NCBI GenBank assembly: GCA_035222895.1
Contig: JAVYIG010000035.1
Coordinates: forward strand, 744,001-808,000
Source of the DNA: Strongylocentrotus droebachiensis
Taxonomy: Eukaryota; Echinodermata; Echinoidea; Camarodonta; Strongylocentrotidae
Length of the DNA: 64,000 bases
Direction: 5' to 3'
Under the pieces are notes generated by a model. The model did not search any database. It had not been told where the DNA came from and worked only from the letters and a program-made list of their open reading frames with translations. Both the position numbers and the translations under genes were made by a program. Shown here piece after piece: positions 58,341 to 64,000 of this stretch; positions within the stretch are counted from its first letter, which is position 1; every line of letters starts with the position of its first letter.

Positions 58341-59282
58341 CCCGCCCCCACACGCTTAACCAGCTGACTATCTATTTCAATAACGTAACCTTTTCTCGAA
58401 TTGTGTAGTGATTTTGTAGCCGTGATTGCCTTTCAGTCACAGAATGATTTTCTTGTTTAAAGAGGAGGTTGAGTTCTGGGAAGAGGTGAACAATAATTTG
58501 TGAGTGTTATCATTCTTATTATGAAAGTGTGGAAGAACATAAGATAAGACATGTTCCCTGAAAAGCATGGCTCTTCAAATGCCTTCATATTCTAAATATG
58601 TCATGTAACATCGTAACAATCCAGGGTAGAATTTTTACGCCACGTGTTCGTGTAGTCCCATATACATCTTTCTGTGTACAGTGTTTGTAACTTTACCAAG
58701 ACTTGGCCAAATTTCTTATCATTTTGATGATTCCAGAACCTTGCAATACACACAAATTCTTATATGCTAGATGATCAACCTTTTCTGGTCGATTCCACAC
58801 CGTTTCTTTCACAATGCAATCGCATGACCAGAACTCAACTTCATCTTTAAATGACTGGTTGCCAAAATGTAAGTCGATTATTGTTGCATCTTTTGTCACC
58901 AAGCAACCAATGGTGATGGAATGGCTTAATGTGTTTAAAGTTCGAGGAAGGGTGTGTCTCAGAGAGAGAAAAAAGGGCTTGAATAATGGGGTTTCCCGTT
59001 GAAAAAGACACTCAGTTATAATTGCCAAATGGTTGTGTCTGAAAATGTTAATACAGATTGTATGGTGGTGGACAAGAGCGTCACCAAATTCTATTTTTTT
59101 AATGGAACTGGCACACTACACAATTTTTGTGACAAGTTGGTTGAAGATCTTCCAACAAGTAAAATGAGGTCAACAACAAGATCATCAAATTGTTTAAACA
59201 TTTCCAACAGAAGGTTAACATTTTTAGATTTGTTTCGATAGAAATTGTGAACGGCAAGTCACATTCCTCACCATTCTTAACT
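58341..59282. other. Stretch with open frames on both strands, unidentified
   Basis: A minus-strand frame at 58693-59028 (111 codons) and a plus-strand frame at 58999-59241 (80 codons) have non-repetitive composition, but I recognise no domain in either. A decayed element or chance is possible. No gene is called. Confidence 0.3.
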
Positions 59283-59545
59283 CTTATCATGCCTCAGGAC
59301 TAATCCCCATTGTGCCAAGCCCCAAATCCCTCAGTGCCAAGTTTACATTGAGATAATCTGATTAACGCGATGGTTCTATGAATAGCGCGTGCAAAACACA
59401 CAGCACACTACAATGAGCATGAACAATAACTGCTACTACAAAAGTGTGCACGCACGCACATGGCACCATAGCAGGGGTTTGCTCGCATGAACAAAGCACT
59501 ATAACGATAGCGTGCATGCAGCCACATGGCAGGCTATGAGTTAAG
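59283..59545 (+). repeat. Dispersed 260-bp repeat, copy 2
   Basis: Same order and orientation as copy 1 at 47718-47985, from CTAATCCCCATTGTGCCAAG to TAGCGTGCATGCAGCC and GAGTTAA. The copies differ by scattered substitutions and small indels. Confidence 0.8.
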
Positions 59546-62500
59546 CAACTTGTAGATTGGCCTGTTTGAAAACTTTGGTCAGAAATGTCATGGTTGGACG
59601 AAAGAAACCCCCTTTTTTCAATAAACATAATCCGAGCATTATTGCAGGCAAAATGCATCTTTTTGGGGTCATTAAGATACAATTTTGTGTATCGCTATAT
59701 CAATAAGGTGGCACAGTAAAGGTTTCAGAACTTTCCTAAATCTTCTGGAAAGTTTCCTGAAACAGTACTTGAATATTTCATTTGGATGATATTGGATCTT
59801 TGACCGTGATGACGTCACACCAAGGGTATTGCTTTCACGACTAAATACTACTAACTACTTTGGGAAATAGTGCTATTTGACGCTCTGTGACGTTTTTCTA
59901 CGGAACCATCTACAAGTTCGATTCTTCACTTGTTCTCAACGTCACTATGATCTTGCGCAACCGCTCCAATGTTTGCAAGAAAGGACCGTTTCATTACCGT
60001 CCTTTGTCCCGCAGGAATGCATACTGAGCCTCGACCGAGTGGCAGAAAAAGCAAATACAGCTCGATCTGGCGCTTTCCCGACTGGAACAATGTCAATAAG
60101 GACGAAGTGCGTGTTTTCTGTCTAAACCTTGTTAATACACTTCTGAGAGTACTGGAAAGGGAAAACCTGAGACGGGTAGCTTACCTGGCTTAAGGAGCAG
60201 AATTAGTTGATGGCCGCATCACAAGACATCTCGGCTTGCACCCGCTAGGGGTTGCTTGGTCTTCTCTAATACTTGGCTTTGCTTGGCGTTGAATCGCTTA
60301 AGGCGTGTGTACACAACCAAGCGAAACTACTCAATGCATGTGGTCTTTTTTAAGTAGCCATCTAGGCTCGGGATGTGGATCTTGTTAAGCTAGATGATAC
60401 ATAACGCTTGGTATCAGGTTACTCGGGAGAAGACATCAGGACAAACAAGTTACCTGCATACGAATTCCCCATCGAAATGATATGTGATTCCCCTGTGGTT
60501 TCAATGTTACGGGTACTTATATCTCCCAATTTTGTCATTTTCGATCGTCTTCATTTCAAATAAGAGTTTTTTCCTAAATCTTCATAACCTTGAAGGAATG
60601 ATATTAGATCAAAAGTCAACATTCTTATCTCTTGCCGTAGTTAATCAAGTGATATATATTTAGAAATAAAACTTGTACAGATTTTCAAAATCTTTAGTAC
60701 AATCACAGTTCACTACAAGATAATATAAATAATTTGTACCATAAGAATTCAAAATCGAATATGATTTTTATTTCATTTCAAGCTTTACCAATGGTTCAGT
60801 TAAATTCAGTTGTTCTATATATAAGAGATATACATGTACCATAGGTTATTTGTTAAAAGAAATGGCCAAATACATGCACTTATTCACACAAAAAAACTAC
60901 AAGAGGGTTTAATGAAAGAAAAATAGGGGTAATTATTATGATTAAAACAAAGAATAATGGCCTGGTAAAGCATGCCAAGTCTGTCATGTGTTCGTATTCC
61001 TTCTAGCCATATGCTAACTTCAAAAGGAAATCTCGTACATGAAATACTTTACTTTTTCAAAAAACGTCGACTTGTAAAGTTGTTTCAAAGCTGTTTACGA
61101 CCTGTCAAAGAGAGCCGACATGACAAACAATCATTTTAAGAGAATCACTTCGATTTAGCTAATTTCCCAAGCGATTCCAGGGCGGCCACAAGAACGGTTA
61201 ATACAAAAAGAGGATTCGCAGGAGAAATCGAAGGGGTTCGACGGCGGGTAAAAGGTTTATTTTGTTTTGCGTCAAGATTAATCTATGGGACAATTTCACC
61301 ATCATGCGCTGCTTGAATAAGTTTGTCTATGTAAATATGCATTATCATCGTTTTCCGTTATTATATTTCAAGTTGACAATGTGTTTTTATGAAAAAAATG
61401 ATTTAAGAGTTCAGCAGAGTACATCATGTTTTGTTCCGTGATGCTCGTTATAAAATTACTTCTAATACAGTTTTCGGCCTGTTATTTTTTTATGTGAGCA
61501 AAAATGCACAAAAGACTGACGGCATCAACAGACTGCGACAAAATTTGGTACAATATGAAGAAAAAAACTTTAGGATTGAATTGACCTGGTCACTTTCCTG
61601 TATGGTCTTTATCAGGTCAAAAACAAACAAAATATTACTTCATTAACAAGAAATTTTCATAGAATGTAAACAGCAAGAAAAAACGTACAGTTTCCCAGCA
61701 CTGGGAAGTCGTTAATCAAGTAAATGTCTTAAATATATCGATGCTTCCTTCCGAGGTGTATACGGTGATGAAGTATTTCATCCATCTGCTGTTATCTTAT
61801 GTACTACCATTGTCAGAACAGAAATTGCATAGATATTTAGTTACTGCATTTCTTGGGTGAAGGTTTCGCATCTACTGCTATATTTTTGTTAAAGTATTTT
61901 TTAATATATGAGTTACAATTCTTCCCCTGTTATGTATTTTTTACCAAATATAATTTTTACCTTCTCAGCTATGATTTCCCCTCAGTAAAAAGTCAAGTTG
62001 TGTTAGTTAATGAAGTTTCGTGCATGATACATTTACAGGTTCCCCTGGTACATCACATTATCAAGAAAATGGATGTGCCCACGACATGCTCAAAGGCATT
62101 TCATCATGCCGAAAATATCTTCATTTATATATCTCTTGTACACTTTCGTAAGGAATAGTGTACATTAAAGGGCATACCTACACTTATTCTTTGGGGTGAA
62201 CTTCCCTTTATTAAATACAATGATATTCAGAGTTTTTATGAAATTTAACAATTTACTGGTTTTGTTAATTTTACATTTTGTAGGATTATCCACACTCTTA
62301 ACTTTGCGTACACCGTCTATATTGTAGGGGTTCACAAGGGTGCAACTTCCTATAGCTCCATGCATGTATTCTAATACATCACATGGACCTTAAAAGATGA
62401 GTGCTTACATCGCGAGAAAAATAATGAACCGGAGGAGAGAAAATGAGAATCTCGCACGTCTTTTTTCTTTGATAAAGCCGAGACCTGTTTGAGGAAGAGA

Positions 62501-63509
62501 GAGAGTGGTAAGATCGGATAAGGGTAATGAAAGACAGATCGGGTCAGAGATAAAGAGATGACATGATGAAGATAAGCCGAGCTCAAGATCACATTACATC
62601 CTGACATCTACCTAGAAGATGCACGGGGGCAAGAGGGCGTGTGGCCTCCCAGTCGAAACATCTGAAAGAAAGAAATTATAAGGAGTAGGCTAAAGGAGAA
62701 AAGAGGGGAACAAAAAAAAGTAAGATAAATCGGATACGATCAATTCCACATCCTCCCCTAATCGAAAGCATTATAAATTAGCTATGTCATTCACGTAGTA
62801 AGGCAACCGACCCGAACCTCCGTCTCTCCTTTGCAAATACCTCTTTATCGTCTTGATCATGGCTATTCTACTCCTTCTACCTTATTTAAAAATCAGAGAG
62901 GAAGGGTGAGCGAGAAAGATAAGAGGTATGAAGTGAGTGACAATAAGATAGATGCAATGGGGCAATAATGCATCGAGAGAAGTATACAGAAATAGAAGAG
63001 AGGGTTAGGAAGCGAAGTTTGCGAAAGATTCATAAATGAGAGCGGTGAAGGGGAGAGGGTAATGAGAGCACGTATGAGAAGGATACAGAGAAAGATGGTG
63101 AAGGGTTCGGAAGGAGGGCAGTAATGTAAACCAGTCAGTGCAATCTGTTTGAGTCTTGATTTTCTTGATGAGTATTTCGGAGTTCCAAACCCCCTTCTGC
63201 TTCTTGTCAGCCTGATTGATGTCGATCTTTCCGTGAAGTTTCATTTATCGCAGTCACCCCCAAAGGCCCCAAGGGTACATATATGTATACAAACTGAAAG
63301 AAGAGTCTACTTTAATGAAATCTGTATTTGTCTATCTAAACGAATTAATATAATGATAATGATATTTACATATTTTCTGCATTTCTAATCCACCACGCAA
63401 TGAGCGCAAGGCGTTCCAATTTTATTCCGGCTGTCGCTAATTAGCTATAAATATCTGTGCTTACAGCTTTCAAGGTATTCTTTCCTACCGGTATTTATTT
63501 GACACTCGG
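59546..63509. other. Mostly non-genic stretch
   Basis: No recognised gene. A short frame at about 60015-60193 is listed separately as a weak exon candidate. Purine-rich sequence lies at about 62885-63110. Confidence 0.45.
60016..60193 (+). CDS. Possible terminal exon of an unknown gene
   Basis: After an acceptor-like TTTGTCCCGCAG, a frame runs to TAA at 60191-60193. It encodes a non-repetitive basic segment (SKYSSIWRFPDWNNVNKDEV, then an alternating hydrophobic/charged helix ending AYLA). The amino-acid mix looks more like protein than the surrounding frames do. I recognise no family and see no partner exon. It does not match P2X, so it is offered only as a candidate. Confidence 0.2.
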
Positions 63510-63633
63510 GTGGAAAGGGGCAGACGAAGATTAAGGTCTTGCAAAAAGGGCACTAGTGTCGCGCCGGGGCTCGAACCAACGACCTTCGCATAAAGGCCAG
63601 TCAAATGTTTTAATCACTCGACTTGCGACACCT
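63510..63633 (-). mobile_element. tRNA-derived SINE with intact acceptor stem
   Basis: On the minus strand, 63631 to 63556 is a 76-base tRNA-like head. GTGTCGC at its start pairs perfectly with GCGACAC at its end. GGTTCGAGCCC is a good B box and AAGTCGAGTGA a weaker A box. The anticodon loop does not have the standard seven bases. The core CTAGTGCCCTTTTTGCAAGA, then CCTTAATCTTCGTC, follows, the same core as in the other SINEs. Core plus head make it a SINE rather than a tRNA gene. Confidence 0.75.
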
Positions 63634-64000
63634 CATTAGGTGCGGGGAATCTGTATGTTTCTATGGTTTAGACCACTCACACTTAACACCAAAAAACCAC
63701 AGACGATAAAATATATAAAAAGACCGATTTTTCCATCTTCATTGATGTTTAATGGATCCAATGACTATGTACCCACTACAAACAATAAAAATTTGCCAAA
63801 AATATGGAACAAATGCACATAAGTAATTAATATCCTCATAATCATGATAGTTGTACCTTGAATCTGATTCCTTCTAAGCGCCCCCCCCCCAAAAAAAAAA
63901 AAAAAAAAAAAAACAGTCACTATGGTCATTGAATCATACGTATGTTTATATGTATAATGTAAATGATATGGCGGGGGTATTTAAATCATTGCAAAACCAA
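63634..64000. other. Window end, non-genic
   Basis: Contains a C-run followed by an A-run at about 63882-63914. No gene supported. Confidence 0.5.

Noticed and set aside
63556-63631. 76-base tRNA-like fold on the minus strand
   Set aside because: The acceptor stem pairs perfectly, but the anticodon loop and T arm have non-standard lengths and the shared SINE core follows, so it is a SINE head.

Overview
The window is animal nuclear DNA. It is AT-rich and gene-poor, with spliced exons bearing GT/AG junctions, tRNA-derived SINEs, many terminal-inverted-repeat DNA transposons, and abundant (ATT)n, (GA)n, (CTC)n and (CA)n tracts. The mix of PIF/Harbinger, Tc1, hAT-like and TTAA-target elements with (ATT)n-tailed retroposons fits a marine invertebrate deuterostome. 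A sea urchin or relative is my best guess; that is inference, not proof.

Layout. 1-26.5 kb: no recognisable gene. It holds simple repeats, tandem duplications (3.6, 9.1, 12.5, 18.5 kb), a palindromic hairpin (6.84 kb), a SINE (7.0 kb), a hAT-like MITE (17.5 kb) and a tandem array derived from SINE bodies (21.4-22.0 kb). 26.5-27.0 kb: a nonautonomous element flanked by TTAA. 30.0-34.4 kb: a nearly complete PIF/Harbinger transposon with matching inverted ends, a TAA target duplication, a TATA/initiator promoter, a 383-codon DDE transposase frame and dense GGCGCCA-type arrays inside both ends. A truncated Tc1-like element sits in its 3' part, and a small hAT-like element sits at the edge of that Tc1 copy. 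39.5 and 54.6 kb: two CpG-rich Harbinger-like MITEs with the same terminal 16 bases but different bodies. 46.8-49.1 kb: an antisense SINE, then three consecutive exons of a P2X ATP-gated ion channel on the + strand. 49.1-64 kb: no further exon recognised. It holds a MITE with a perfect 9-bp target duplication, a 370-bp (CTC)n tract, an inverted-repeat element at 58 kb, the second copy of a 260-bp dispersed repeat, and a SINE at 63.5 kb.

The only host gene I can name is P2X, represented by the exons equivalent to vertebrate exons 2-4. The first exon and the exons after the fourth were not found. Everything else of substance is mobile DNA or simple repeat. I saw no CRISPR array, rRNA gene, intact tRNA gene or bacterial-type operon. 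I do not see a clearly new biological system. The observations most worth a second look are the Harbinger copy with its end arrays and single in-frame stop, the pair of MITEs with one terminus and two bodies, and the SINE core shared by four loci.
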